Assembly: GCF_000802365.1 (NCBI RefSeq)
Contig: NZ_JSZE01000018.1
Location: forward strand, 1-64,000
Reading direction: 5' to 3'
DNA from: Xanthomonas cannabis pv. cannabis
GTDB taxonomy: Bacteria > Pseudomonadota > Gammaproteobacteria > Xanthomonadales > Xanthomonadaceae
Length of the DNA stretch: 64,000 nt
Shown: positions 34,829 through 43,306 of the stretch, in pieces
Position numbering within the stretch: position 1 is the first letter of the stretch
Layout of the letters: each line of letters opens with the position of its first letter
Program-made: the position numbers and the translations under genes
Notes under the pieces: model-generated
Databases searched by the model: none
What the model saw: only the letters and a program-made list of their open reading frames with translations
Told to the model about the DNA's origin: nothing

Positions 34829-36295
34829 ATGCCGTCACTCCGCACCCTTGCAGCGCTTATCGCCGCCAGCCTCGCCGCAGGCTGTGCGGTGGGCCCCAAC
34901 TACGCTCGTCCGGATGCCCCCCTGCCCGAGCACTATCTCGGTCAGGCCGCCGTGGCTGAACGCCAGGCCAGCACGCAGGCCGATCTGGATAGCTGGTGGA
35001 TCGGCTTCAACGACCCGGACCTGAGCCGCTACGTCACCGCCGCACTGGCGCAGAACCTGGACCTGGCGCAGGCCACCGCGCGGGTGACCCAGGCCCGTGC
35101 CGGGCTGACCGCCGCTACCGCCGCGCTGCTGCCTTCCGGCAACATCAACGGCAGCGCGACGCGCGCCTACCAGTCGCTGGAGACGCCGCAGGGCCAGGTG
35201 CTGAACAGCCTTCCCAACTTCGATCGCTACGCGAGTATCTACGAGGCCAACCTGGGCGCCAGCTGGGAGCTGGACCTGTTCGGCGGGCTGCGGCGTGGGC
35301 GCCAGGCCGCGCTGGCCGACTACCAGGCCACCGACGCCGGCGCCGCAGCCACGCGCCTGGCAGTCGCCGCGCAGACCGCCGACATCTACATCGGCATCCG
35401 CGGCCTGCAGGCACGGCTGGACGTGGCCCAACGCCAGGTCGCCACCCAGCAGGGCCTGGTGTCGATGGTGACGCTGCTGCACGGCAAGGGCCTGGCGGCC
35501 GAACTGCAACTGCAGCAGGCCCAGGGTGCACTGGCCCAGGCCCAGGCCACGGTGCCCGCGCTGGAGGCCGGGCTGGTGGCGGCCATGAACGCGCTGGATG
35601 TAATGCTGGGCGCGGCGCCCGGCACCCACCGCGCGGAGCTGGCGGCCAGCAAACCCATCCCGGCTGCGCCGCAGGTCGCCGACAGCGGCACGCCGGCCGA
35701 CCTGCTGCGCCGCCGTCCAGACCTGATCGTGGCCGAGCGCCGGCTGGCCGCGGCCAATGCGCGCATCGGCGTAGCGATGGCCGAGTACTACCCCAAGTTC
35801 TCGCTGAGCGGCCTGCTTGGCAGCGCCACCGCCATCTCCGGCGGCAATCTGTTCACCGGCGATGCCGCGCAGTCGTCCGGCGTGCTGGGGCTGCGTTGGC
35901 GGCTGTTCGATTTCGGCCGCATCAACGCGCAGATCGCGCAGGCCAAGGGCCAGGAAGCCGAGCAACTGGCTGCGTACCGTCTGGCTGTCCTGCGCGCCAC
36001 CGAAGATGTGGAAAACGCCTTCACCGCGCTGGTCAAACGCGAGCAGCAGGCCAACGTGCTGACGCAGGGTGTGGAGGCGTTGGGCAAGGCGCGCGGCGCC
36101 TCGGCGCTGGCCTACGAAAAAGGCACCGTCAGCCTGATCGAAGTGCTCAACGCCGACGACAGCCTGCTGCGCGCGTCCGATGCGCAGGTGCAGGCGCGCA
36201 CCGAGGCTGCGCGCAGTGCGGTGGCGACGTTCAGGGCATTGGGTGGTGGCTGGCAGACCGGAGGCAATGCGGCGGTGGCGGTGCAGCGGCAATAG
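34829..36295 (+). CDS. outer-membrane efflux lipoprotein (NodT/OprM type)
   Basis: A 488-residue TolC-like channel with a lipoprotein signal ending AASLAAGC (Cys19) directly followed by the family hallmark AVGPNY. Repeated coiled-coil regions (ALAQNLDLAQATARVTQARA, and in the second half IAQAKGQEAEQLAAYRLAVL) and the RRRPDL-type segment ADLLRRRPDLIVAERRLAAA are typical. It would complete the tripartite RND pump coded on the other strand. The start at 34829 was chosen because it gives a proper lipoprotein signal; the frame is open 17 codons upstream, through the operator. Confidence 0.92.
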   Translation: MPSLRTLAALIAASLAAGCAVGPNYARPDAPLPEHYLGQAAVAERQASTQADLDSWWIGFNDPDLSRYVTAALAQNLDLAQATARVTQARAGLTAATAALLPSGNINGSATRAYQSLETPQGQVLNSLPNFDRYASIYEANLGASWELDLFGGLRRGRQAALADYQATDAGAAATRLAVAAQTADIYIGIRGLQARLDVAQRQVATQQGLVSMVTLLHGKGLAAELQLQQAQGALAQAQATVPALEAGLVAAMNALDVMLGAAPGTHRAELAASKPIPAAPQVADSGTPADLLRRRPDLIVAERRLAAANARIGVAMAEYYPKFSLSGLLGSATAISGGNLFTGDAAQSSGVLGLRWRLFDFGRINAQIAQAKGQEAEQLAAYRLAVLRATEDVENAFTALVKREQQANVLTQGVEALGKARGASALAYEKGTVSLIEVLNADDSLLRASDAQVQARTEAARSAVATFRALGGGWQTGGNAAVAVQRQ

Positions 36296-36320
36296 CAATA
36301 GCGGTAGAGCGCGTGTGGCT

Positions 36321-36475
36321 TCACCCCGTACTCTCACCCCAACCCCTCTCCCGCAGGAGAGGGGCTCCGGCTGCGTGCACTGCGCCGCACAGTGAAAAGA
36401 CGTCCCTTTTACCATCGGCACCTTCTCCTCCTTCATGGAGGAGAAGGTGCCCCGCAGGGGAGGATGAGGGTACGT
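36321..36475. repeat. two palindromic intergenic elements
   Basis: The first (about 36324-36369) reads GTACTCTCACCCCAACCCC then CTCTCCCGCAGGAGAGGGG. The second is a perfect 15-bp inverted repeat with a 5-base loop, GGCACCTTCTCCTCC / GGAGGAGAAGGTGCC (36417-36451), followed by GGGGAGGATGAGGGTACG. The pair flanks an unrelated 47-base stretch with tails pointing outward. No gene is seen in 36296-36638. Confidence 0.75.
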
Positions 36476-36638
36476 GCGAAGCCCGGATTGCTTGCGCACC
36501 TTTTCATTACCCCACGAGCGTCGCCGTACTGCGTCTCGCTACAACGTTGCGAGTCCTAACGTACAACTTCGACGCGTGCAACTTCGATGCACAACTTCGA
36601 GCTTCCAACGCGGGTAGCGTGTAGCGCGTTGACCGCAA

Positions 36639-37070
36639 TCAATCGGCATGAAACCGAATGCCCTCATTGATCGCGCATTGATACGCCAGCACCGGCCCGC
36701 GCTGCTGCAGTGCCGGCAGGTCGTACATGTAGGTGGTGAAACGCACGCTGCCATCCGGGCGCAGCTGGTAACGCATGAACTGCTGAATCGGCTTGCCATC
36801 GTTGGCCACGGTGAAATGCGAGCCAGAGAATGCGGCGGTGCCATCGTCGGTGATGCGATAGGCATCGATATGGCGGCCACCGCGGGTCCTGCTGATCGGC
36901 GTGCCTTGCTCGGGCGTGCAGCGACTGAGATCAGTCGTCAGGCTGACGTCGTAACCGGATTCCAATGCGGCAATGACGTCGGCTCGCGTCTTCAGCGAGT
37001 CGCTGGCCAATGCAGGCAATGCACTGGCGCACAGTACAGCGGCAACCACAGCGGGGATAAGGCGGGACAT
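36639..37070 (-). CDS. virK: VirK-family secreted protein
   Basis: A 143-residue exported protein with a signal peptide cleaved after ALA (about residue 23). The mature part matches the VirK family: DLSRCTPEQGTPISRTRGGRH, IDAYRITDDGTAAFSGSHFT and KPIQQFMRYQLRPDG, ending with AYQCAINEG. Two cysteines could form a disulfide. In Agrobacterium virK lies in the virulence regulon; the role in plant pathogens is not settled. GGAG lies eight bases before the ATG. A short hairpin GCCCTGG...CCAGGGC lies 31-56 bases upstream; I see no PIP-box (TTCGC pair) there. Confidence 0.85.
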   Translation of the reverse strand: MSRLIPAVVAAVLCASALPALASDSLKTRADVIAALESGYDVSLTTDLSRCTPEQGTPISRTRGGRHIDAYRITDDGTAAFSGSHFTVANDGKPIQQFMRYQLRPDGSVRFTTYMYDLPALQQRGPVLAYQCAINEGIRFHAD

Positions 37071-37524
37071 GGCGAACTCCAGGCAGAGGAGGGAAAAAGT
37101 GCCCTGGACGTTGGTCAGCCCAGGGCGGACACCATGCGCCAGTCGCGCCCGCCGCCGCGCGCCGCGCTACGCATTGCGCGGCATGTTTGCGCTGCGCGAC
37201 CACGCGCGGGCACGGCGCACAGTTTGGTTATGCCTTTCTGCGCAGAGGCTGTTCTGACTTCTCGCCACGCGAGCATGCCGCGGCGCGGCGTCACTGACGG
37301 CGTTGCCTCAGCGGATCGGCAAGAACATGCCGGACAAACTGGTGATCACCGCTGCATCCCCGGATCGACACGGGCCGCGGAGACACCCCACGCAAGACCT
37401 GCGGGCGCGCTGTTTTGCCAGGCGTAGCGCTGCCGGGCGTCGGCGCGCCGTCCGCACCATCCGAGCAGCACTCGCCATGGTTTGTCATGGCTGCTGAGCC
37501 AGGGGGAGAAGGCCCGGCACGCCC
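37071..37524. other. gap without recognisable gene
   Basis: Upstream of virK and at the 3' end of the FAD protein gene. It has a 7-bp hairpin at 37101-37126 but no supported gene, terminator or dispersed repeat. Small open frames here are on both strands and lack ribosome sites. Confidence 0.5.
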
Positions 37525-38934
37525 CTACAACCGCGCATTGACCTCGCGCGGCACCTGTTCCGGTTCCGGCTGTAACGCCGGTGTTGCCCCCAACAACAAG
37601 CGCTCGGCGAGCGCGCGCGTGGCCACACGCAATTCGGGGACGGCGGTGATTTCCCAGTAACGCCCACGCAGCAGCGGACCCACGCAATACAGCCCCGGCA
37701 CGATCTGCCCGGCGCCATCGCGCACGCGCAGCTGCGCATCGGTGTCCACCCCCAGGCCCAGTGGGTCGGCGCGCAGCAGGCCCGCTTCGCGCATGCCGGC
37801 GATCAACGGGTCGCTGGTGCGGTCGATATCGGTATCCAGACCCGTGGCGCGAATCACCGCGTCGTAATGGCCCGTCTGTGCATCGGCAGCGCCGCGCGGG
37901 CGGATCACCGCTTCCACCCCGTCCGGCACCCAGCGTGCGCGCAGCAGCCGCGCTGCCGCCACCTGCAGCTGTCCGGATGCCTGCAGCTGCGCCAACTGTT
38001 CGGCCGCGCCCGGCGCCACCCGATGCCGCGCCACTTCCCAATACGGGCGCAGATGCCGCAGGAAGCGCGCACGCTGGGCAAGGTCCAGCCGCTGCCACAG
38101 CGGTTGCAGATGCGGGCGCAAGGCATCCACCACGCGACGCCAGTCGTCGACCACCGCACTCAGCTGGCACACCCCGCGCAGCAGGCCACGCAGGTCGGCA
38201 TCCTTGAGCGCACGTTGCAGATGCGGCGGCAACTCCAGCGCTGCGCCGGGCTGGCGCAGATGCGCCTGCGGTGCCAGCCCACGCCGGGAAATCGCCAACA
38301 TCCGCCCGCGGTGTCCGCGCGTGTGCAGGGTCAGGGCCACATCCACCATGGTCAGCCCGGTACCCACGATCAGCACGTTGTCGTCGGGCGCCAGCCGCGA
38401 CAACGCATCGCCCTGCCACGGCCAGCCGATGTAGCGCGGGTGCACGCTCAGGCGCGGGCCAATACCCGCCAACGCCTGCGGTTGCAGCGCGCCCACCGCC
38501 AGTACCACGCGGTCGCTGTGGAAGGCATCGCCATTGGCAAGGAACACCCGAAACCCCGTGCGTGCGCGCTCCACCGCCACCGCTTCCTGCGACAGCCGCA
38601 TGACCGAGGCCTGCGCGCCGCTCACCGCCGCATCCAGCTCGCTGCGCAAGTAGTCGCCGTAGGCAAGGCGCGGCAGGAACTCCAGCCGCCCGCTCTCGCC
38701 CAGATGCAAGGTGTCGGCAAAGGCGCCGGGCGCCTGTGCATCGATGCCCAGATCCTTGGCGCGCACGTTGAGCAGATGCTCCGGCCGCGCCGCGCCATAG
38801 GCAATGCCGCTGCCGAAGGTCTCGGCCACGCCCACCAGGGTGATGCGTACCTGCGCATCGGCCGTCTGCGCCAGTGCACGGACCAGCGCGGTGCCGCAGA
38901 AGCCGGCCCCGATGACGGTGATATGGGTTTCCAT
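37525..38934 (-). CDS. FAD/NAD(P)-binding oxidoreductase
   Basis: A 469-residue flavoprotein of the COG4529 type. The N-terminus has the FAD dinucleotide motif VIGAGFCGTALVRAL, followed by AARPEHLLNVRAKDLG, then a second motif VLIVGTGLTMVDVALTLHTRG for NAD(P). The C-terminal part has the ATG-like VIRATGLDTDIDR and the GLYCVGPLLRGRYWEITAVPEL closing block (cited in part). The start at 38934 follows GGGAG by seven bases. Relatives are often found with siderophore or hydroxylase genes, but here neighbours give no hint. Substrate unknown. Confidence 0.8.
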   Translation of the reverse strand: METHITVIGAGFCGTALVRALAQTADAQVRITLVGVAETFGSGIAYGAARPEHLLNVRAKDLGIDAQAPGAFADTLHLGESGRLEFLPRLAYGDYLRSELDAAVSGAQASVMRLSQEAVAVERARTGFRVFLANGDAFHSDRVVLAVGALQPQALAGIGPRLSVHPRYIGWPWQGDALSRLAPDDNVLIVGTGLTMVDVALTLHTRGHRGRMLAISRRGLAPQAHLRQPGAALELPPHLQRALKDADLRGLLRGVCQLSAVVDDWRRVVDALRPHLQPLWQRLDLAQRARFLRHLRPYWEVARHRVAPGAAEQLAQLQASGQLQVAAARLLRARWVPDGVEAVIRPRGAADAQTGHYDAVIRATGLDTDIDRTSDPLIAGMREAGLLRADPLGLGVDTDAQLRVRDGAGQIVPGLYCVGPLLRGRYWEITAVPELRVATRALAERLLLGATPALQPEPEQVPREVNARL

Positions 38935-39307
38935 GTGCAACTCCCACTGAATGACCCGCACGTTGTGCCCGCAGCGCGGCGCCGGTGTGTAAACGTTTGG
39001 TTAGCGGCGCGCGGCCGAAACGGCATGAGCACATCGCCAGCGGTGATGAGGCTTGTGGCGCAAGCAACGGCTGTCGTACATGGCAGCGATATGACAGCGG
39101 CCGCCACTGCACGCGCTGGTGTCGGCAGCGGCTGCGCGCGGCTGTTTGCTGCGGCGCTGCGCAACGGCAGCCCCGTCTGTCGCGGCGAACTTGCTGGTGC
39201 AGTTCGAGCACGGACGAGTGTCGTTGAGCGTGCCAGGCTGACCATGCATGAGGCGACCGTATCGCCCAGCTGTCTGATAATGCAGCTTTCCAATCCGAGC
39301 GCCCGTC
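38935..39307. other. divergent gap without recognisable gene
   Basis: Lies between the leftward FAD protein gene and the rightward SDR gene and must carry both promoters. I see no strong -35/-10 pair and no dyad. Confidence 0.4.
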
Positions 39308-40066
39308 ATGTCCACTCCCGCTGTTCGCCCGCAACGTGTGCTGATCGCTGGCGGCAGCCGTGGCATCGGCCTGGCGATCGCCGAGGCGTTCGTGCGTCAC
39401 GGCGCGCAGGTCTCGATCTGCGCACGCACTGCCACTGGCCTTGCACAGGCTGCGAGCGCATTGGCGGCGCATGGCGCGCCGGTGCACACACTGCCCTGCG
39501 ACCTGGCCGACGCCACCCAGATCGATGCCTATGTGCAGGCCGCCGCGCAGGCATTGGGTGGCCTGGACGTGGTGATCAACAACGCCTCCGGCTACGGGCA
39601 TGGCAACGACGATGCGAGTTGGCAGGCCGGACTGGATGTCGACCTGATGGCCGCGGTGCGCTGCAATCGCGCCGCGTTGCCGTATTTGCGCAGCAGCGAT
39701 GCAGCAGTGATCCTCAACATCAGCTCGATCAACGCACAACGCCCAACCCCACGTGCCATCGCCTATTCCACCGCCAAGGCCGCGCTCAATTACTACACCA
39801 CCACGCTGGCCGCAGAGCTCGCCCGAGAGCGCATCCGCGTCAACGCCATCGCACCGGGCTCGATCGAGTTTCCTGACGGGTTATGGGCGCGGCGTCGCGA
39901 TGAAGAGCCGGAGCTATATGCCCGCATCCGCGACAGCATCCCATTCGGTGGATTCGGGCAGGTACAGCACATCGCCGACGCCGCACTGTTTCTTGCCTCG
40001 CCGCAGGCGCGCTGGATCACCGGCCAAGTGCTGGCAGTGGATGGCGGGCAATCGCTGGGGGTGTGA
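39308..40066 (+). CDS. short-chain dehydrogenase/reductase
   Basis: A 252-residue classical SDR. Cofactor motif LIAGGSRGIGLAIAEAF, then NNASGYGHGN, catalytic Ser in ILNISSINAQ and the Tyr/Lys pair in AIAYSTAKAALNYYT. The C-terminus ITGQVLAVDGGQSLGV is typical of FabG-like enzymes. Substrate unknown. The gene is single, starts close after CGCCCGTC, and its end faces an NAD(P)H-binding protein gene across an 18-bp inverted repeat. Confidence 0.87.
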   Translation: MSTPAVRPQRVLIAGGSRGIGLAIAEAFVRHGAQVSICARTATGLAQAASALAAHGAPVHTLPCDLADATQIDAYVQAAAQALGGLDVVINNASGYGHGNDDASWQAGLDVDLMAAVRCNRAALPYLRSSDAAVILNISSINAQRPTPRAIAYSTAKAALNYYTTTLAAELARERIRVNAIAPGSIEFPDGLWARRRDEEPELYARIRDSIPFGGFGQVQHIADAALFLASPQARWITGQVLAVDGGQSLGV

Positions 40067-40094
40067 GCAGGCATTACGCGATTGCACGTAATCC

Positions 40095-40161
40095 GTAGGA
40101 GCGCGCCTGAGCGCGATGGGCATTACCGGTAAGGCTTCATCGTGCTCAGGCGCGCTCCTAC
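40095..40161. repeat. 18-bp perfect inverted repeat between convergent genes
   Basis: The arms GTAGGAGCGCGCCTGAGC (40095-40112) and their exact complement (40144-40161) are separated by 31 bases. The GTAGGAGCGC motif is a dispersed repeat in Xanthomonas and Pseudomonas; a half copy is at 58627. Its place between two converging genes suggests a bidirectional transcription barrier (inference). Confidence 0.75.
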
Positions 40162-40195
40162 AAGAGCTGATTCTGGCGACGTTCGGTCGGCGCTT

Positions 40196-40825
40196 CTATG
40201 TCAGCTGCGCCGCCTCAACCGTATGCTCGCCGCGCGCCGGTGCCAACGCTGCGCCTACCATCGCCGCGGCAATCCGCTCGGCCGGGTTGATCCGGAAGCG
40301 GCGTGGCAGGAGCGGGCCGAGTGCACCCAGCACGAGGCCGCCAAGGTGTTCGCCGGTGCGGCGTTCGTCACGCTCGCCGCCGATCAGTCCCGGGCGGACG
40401 AAGGTCAGCGACGGGAAGCCAATCGTCCGCAGATCGCGTTCCAGTTCGCCCTTGACGCGGTTGTAGAAGATACGCGAGTGCGCATCGGCACCGGCCGCCG
40501 AATTCAGCACGAACACCGAGGTGCCCTGCGCGCACGCCGCGCGTGCCAGCGCCATCGGGTAATCGTGATCGATGCGGTAGAACGCCTTGCGCGAGCCGGC
40601 TTGCTTCATGGTGCTGCCCAGCGCGCAGATCGCCGCTTCCATGCGCGGGGCGGTCCAGTGCTCCAGGCGTTCGAAGTCGATCACCTGGTTGCGCAGCTTG
40701 GGATGGATCTGCGTCAGCGGCCGCCGCGTCAGCGCCACCACGCCCGTGCAGCGCGTATCGGCGAGCAATTGCTGCAGGACCTGCTTGCCAACCAGGCCGG
40801 TCGCCCCCGCCAATAACACATCCAT
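40196..40825 (-). CDS. NAD(P)H-binding protein (atypical SDR, HTATIP2-like)
   Basis: A 209-residue protein with the N-terminal Rossmann motif LLAGATGLVGKQVLQQLL, then AAICALGSTMKQAGSRKAFY, SVFVLNSAAGADAHSRIFYN, GELERDLRTIGFPSLTFVRP and a GLIGG-type close. Length and motifs match the small NAD(P)H-binding proteins related to HTATIP2. It is the last cistron of the glycogen operon strand: its ATG overlaps the glgX TGA (TGATG). A link to glycogen metabolism would be only positional. Catalytic role unknown. Confidence 0.82.
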   Translation of the reverse strand: MDVLLAGATGLVGKQVLQQLLADTRCTGVVALTRRPLTQIHPKLRNQVIDFERLEHWTAPRMEAAICALGSTMKQAGSRKAFYRIDHDYPMALARAACAQGTSVFVLNSAAGADAHSRIFYNRVKGELERDLRTIGFPSLTFVRPGLIGGERDERRTGEHLGGLVLGALGPLLPRRFRINPAERIAAAMVGAALAPARGEHTVEAAQLT

Positions 40826-42987
40826 CAGCGTGCACCCTCGGAAACGATGCGTGCACTGCTGATCACGCGATCACGCTCCACCGCCAGCAGGGTGAGCGAA
40901 TGGGCGGGCGCCTTCCATTCGCTGCCACCGGCCACCACGCGGCCGCCGTGACGCGCGGTATCGACCAGCACGCGCCAGTGTTCGTCATGCATGGCCGGCA
41001 GGATGAACGACACGCTGGTGGAGGCGGCATTGATCAGCATCAGCAAGGTGACGTTGGCGGCGATCTCGCGCAGGCCGGTTGTCGGCGAGCGGCCGTCCAG
41101 GCGCAGCATCAGGGCGCGTGCCTCGGGGTCGTGCCAGGCGGCTTCGTCCATCTCGGTACCGTTGGGCGCCAGCCAGGTGAGATCCTTCAGACCCAGCGCT
41201 TCGTCGAATTTGCCGTCGAAAAAGCGTGCGCGATGCAGCAGCGGGTAACGCTGACGGATGCGGATCAGGCGGCGCACGAAGGCGGCCTGATCGGCCGCCG
41301 CGGCCTTGGTGGCGGCGGTCCAGTCGATCCAGGTCAGCTCGTTGTCCTGGCAATACGCGTTGTTATTGCCATTCTGGCTGTGCCCGAACTCATCGCCGGC
41401 CAGCAGCATCGGCGTGCCTTGCGACAGCAGCAAGGTGGCCAGCAGGTTGCGCATCTGCTGCCTGCGCAGCTGCTTGATCGCCGGGTCGTTGGTGTCGCCT
41501 TCCACGCCGTAGTTGGCGGAGATGTTGTGGTCGCTGCCGTCACGGCCGTCCTCGCCGTTGGCCATGTTGTGCTTGCCTTCGTAGCTGACCAGATCGCGCA
41601 GGGTGAAACCGTCGTGCGCGGTGACGAAGTTGACCGAGGCGGTCGGGCGGCGGCCGCTGTGGTTGAACAGGTCCGCAGAGCCGGTGAGGCGCGTGGCCAG
41701 CTCGGCCAGCTGGCCGCCGTCGCCGCGCCAGAACGCACGCACGTTGTCGCGGAATTTGTCGTTCCATTCCACCCAGCCGGGCGGGAAATTGCCCACCTGG
41801 TACCCGCCCGGTCCGATATCCCACGGCTCGGCAATCAACTTGGTCTGGCTCAGCACCGGGTCCTGGCGCACCGCGTCCAGGAAGCTGCCGGAGGGATCGA
41901 AGCCATAGCGTTCGCGGCCGAGGATGCTGGCCAGATCGAAGCGGAAGCCGTCGACATGCATTTCCTGCACCCAGTAGCGCAGCGAGTCCATCACCATGCG
42001 CAACGCGCCGACGTTGGTCAGATCGAAGGTGTTGCCGGTGCCGGTGTCGTTGATATAGAAGCGGCGATCGTCGGCCAGGCGGTAATAGCTGGCGTTGTCG
42101 ATGCCCTTGAACGAAAGCGTGGGCCCGAGCTCGTTGCCTTCGGCGGTGTGGTTGTAGACCACGTCCAGCAACACCTCCAGCCCGGCGTGATGCAGGCGCG
42201 CCACCATCTGCTTGAACTCGGCCACGGTACGCGTGGACATGTAACGCGCCTGCGGCGCGAAGAAGCCCAGCGTGTTGTAGCCCCAGTAGTTGCGCAGGCC
42301 TTTTTCCAGCAGGTATTGATCGTCGACGAAGGCGTGCACCGGCAGCAGTTCCACCGCGGTCACACCGAGTGAGCTGATGTGGTCGATGAGCTCATCGGTC
42401 TTCAAGGCCGAGAAGGTACCGCGTTCGTCCAGCGGCACCGCCGGATGCAGCATGCTCAGGCCGCGGACGTGCGCTTCGTAGATCACCGTGCGGTTCCAGG
42501 GCGTCTGCGGCGGGCGGTCCTGGCCCCAGGTGAACGCCGGGTCGATCACCGCGGATTTGGGCATGAACGCCGCGCTGTCACGGCGATCGAAACTCAGGTC
42601 CTTGTCGCGGTGGCCGATGGTGTAACCGAACAGGTGCGGCGCCCATTTGAGTTCGCCGACGATTTGCTTGGCGTAGGGGTCCAGCAGCAATTTATTATGG
42701 TTGAAGCGATGCCCCGCGTCAGGGGCATAAGGGCCGTGCACACGGTAGCCGTACAACTGCCCGGGGCGGGCGTCGGGCAGGTAGCCGTGCCAGACCTCGT
42801 CGGTGTATTCGGGCAGTGCGATGCGCTCCTGCTCGCGGCCACGTTCGTCGAACAGGCACAGCTCCACGCGGGTGGCATTGCGCGAATACAGCGCGAAATT
42901 GACACCCAGGCCATCCCAGGTGGCGCCGAGCGGGTTGGGACGGCCTTCGCGGATGCGCGAGCGCTGGGTGAACTTGCGAGTGGCCAT
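40825..42987 (-). CDS. glgX: glycogen debranching enzyme GlgX
   Basis: Hydrolyses alpha-1,6 branches of phosphorylase-trimmed glycogen (isoamylase type, GH13). 720 residues: an N-terminal carbohydrate-binding module 48 (LGATWDGLGVNFALYSRNAT) and the (beta/alpha)8 domain. The catalytic residues are Asp351 in FRFDLAS, Glu387 in IAEPWDIG and Asp459 in TAHDGF. A strong ribosome site AAGGAG lies eight bases before the ATG. It starts 109 bases after the DUF2934 gene, so it may have its own promoter. Released maltooligosaccharides would feed TreY and MalQ of the same cluster. Confidence 0.94.
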   Translation of the reverse strand: MATRKFTQRSRIREGRPNPLGATWDGLGVNFALYSRNATRVELCLFDERGREQERIALPEYTDEVWHGYLPDARPGQLYGYRVHGPYAPDAGHRFNHNKLLLDPYAKQIVGELKWAPHLFGYTIGHRDKDLSFDRRDSAAFMPKSAVIDPAFTWGQDRPPQTPWNRTVIYEAHVRGLSMLHPAVPLDERGTFSALKTDELIDHISSLGVTAVELLPVHAFVDDQYLLEKGLRNYWGYNTLGFFAPQARYMSTRTVAEFKQMVARLHHAGLEVLLDVVYNHTAEGNELGPTLSFKGIDNASYYRLADDRRFYINDTGTGNTFDLTNVGALRMVMDSLRYWVQEMHVDGFRFDLASILGRERYGFDPSGSFLDAVRQDPVLSQTKLIAEPWDIGPGGYQVGNFPPGWVEWNDKFRDNVRAFWRGDGGQLAELATRLTGSADLFNHSGRRPTASVNFVTAHDGFTLRDLVSYEGKHNMANGEDGRDGSDHNISANYGVEGDTNDPAIKQLRRQQMRNLLATLLLSQGTPMLLAGDEFGHSQNGNNNAYCQDNELTWIDWTAATKAAAADQAAFVRRLIRIRQRYPLLHRARFFDGKFDEALGLKDLTWLAPNGTEMDEAAWHDPEARALMLRLDGRSPTTGLREIAANVTLLMLINAASTSVSFILPAMHDEHWRVLVDTARHGGRVVAGGSEWKAPAHSLTLLAVERDRVISSARIVSEGAR

Positions 42988-43096
42988 CGGTGACTCCTTA
43001 GAACGGTGAACTCAAGACGGTGTGCGATTGCAATTGCCGGCGGGCCCACCCGCACGGCGCGCCACATGGCGCCCGTGCAAGGTGCCCGGGACCACG

Positions 43097-43282
43097 TTAC
43101 TGGCGTGCCGCGATGGGTGTGGCCGCAGACTCGGCGGCCTGCTCGGCGGCGCGTTCTTCGGCATCCACCAACCGCTCGGCCATGGCCCAGTGGCGGTCCG
43201 GATGCCCATCGGGGCGGCCTTCGGCCTCCCAGATCTCCTGTGCCAACTGGCGAAGCCGCGCCTGCCGTTCCATGTCGTTCAT
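43097..43282 (-). CDS. DUF2934-family small protein
   Basis: A 61-residue protein whose core RQLAQEIWEAEGRPDGHPDR, followed by HWAMAERLV, matches the DUF2934 motif (x-A-x-x-I-W-x-x-E-G-R-P-D-G...HW). The rest is an Ala/Glu tail. These tiny proteins commonly sit in carbon-storage and stress clusters; their function is unknown. It begins 24 bases after the treY stop on the same strand. Confidence 0.75.
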   Translation of the reverse strand: MNDMERQARLRQLAQEIWEAEGRPDGHPDRHWAMAERLVDAEERAAEQAAESAATPIAARQ

Positions 43283-43306
43283 TGCGTACGTTTCTCTCGA
43301 TGTCGA

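Noticed and set aside
37071-37300. Possible PIP-box controlling virK
   Set aside because: No TTCGC-N15-TTCGC pair was found in the upstream region on the coding strand.
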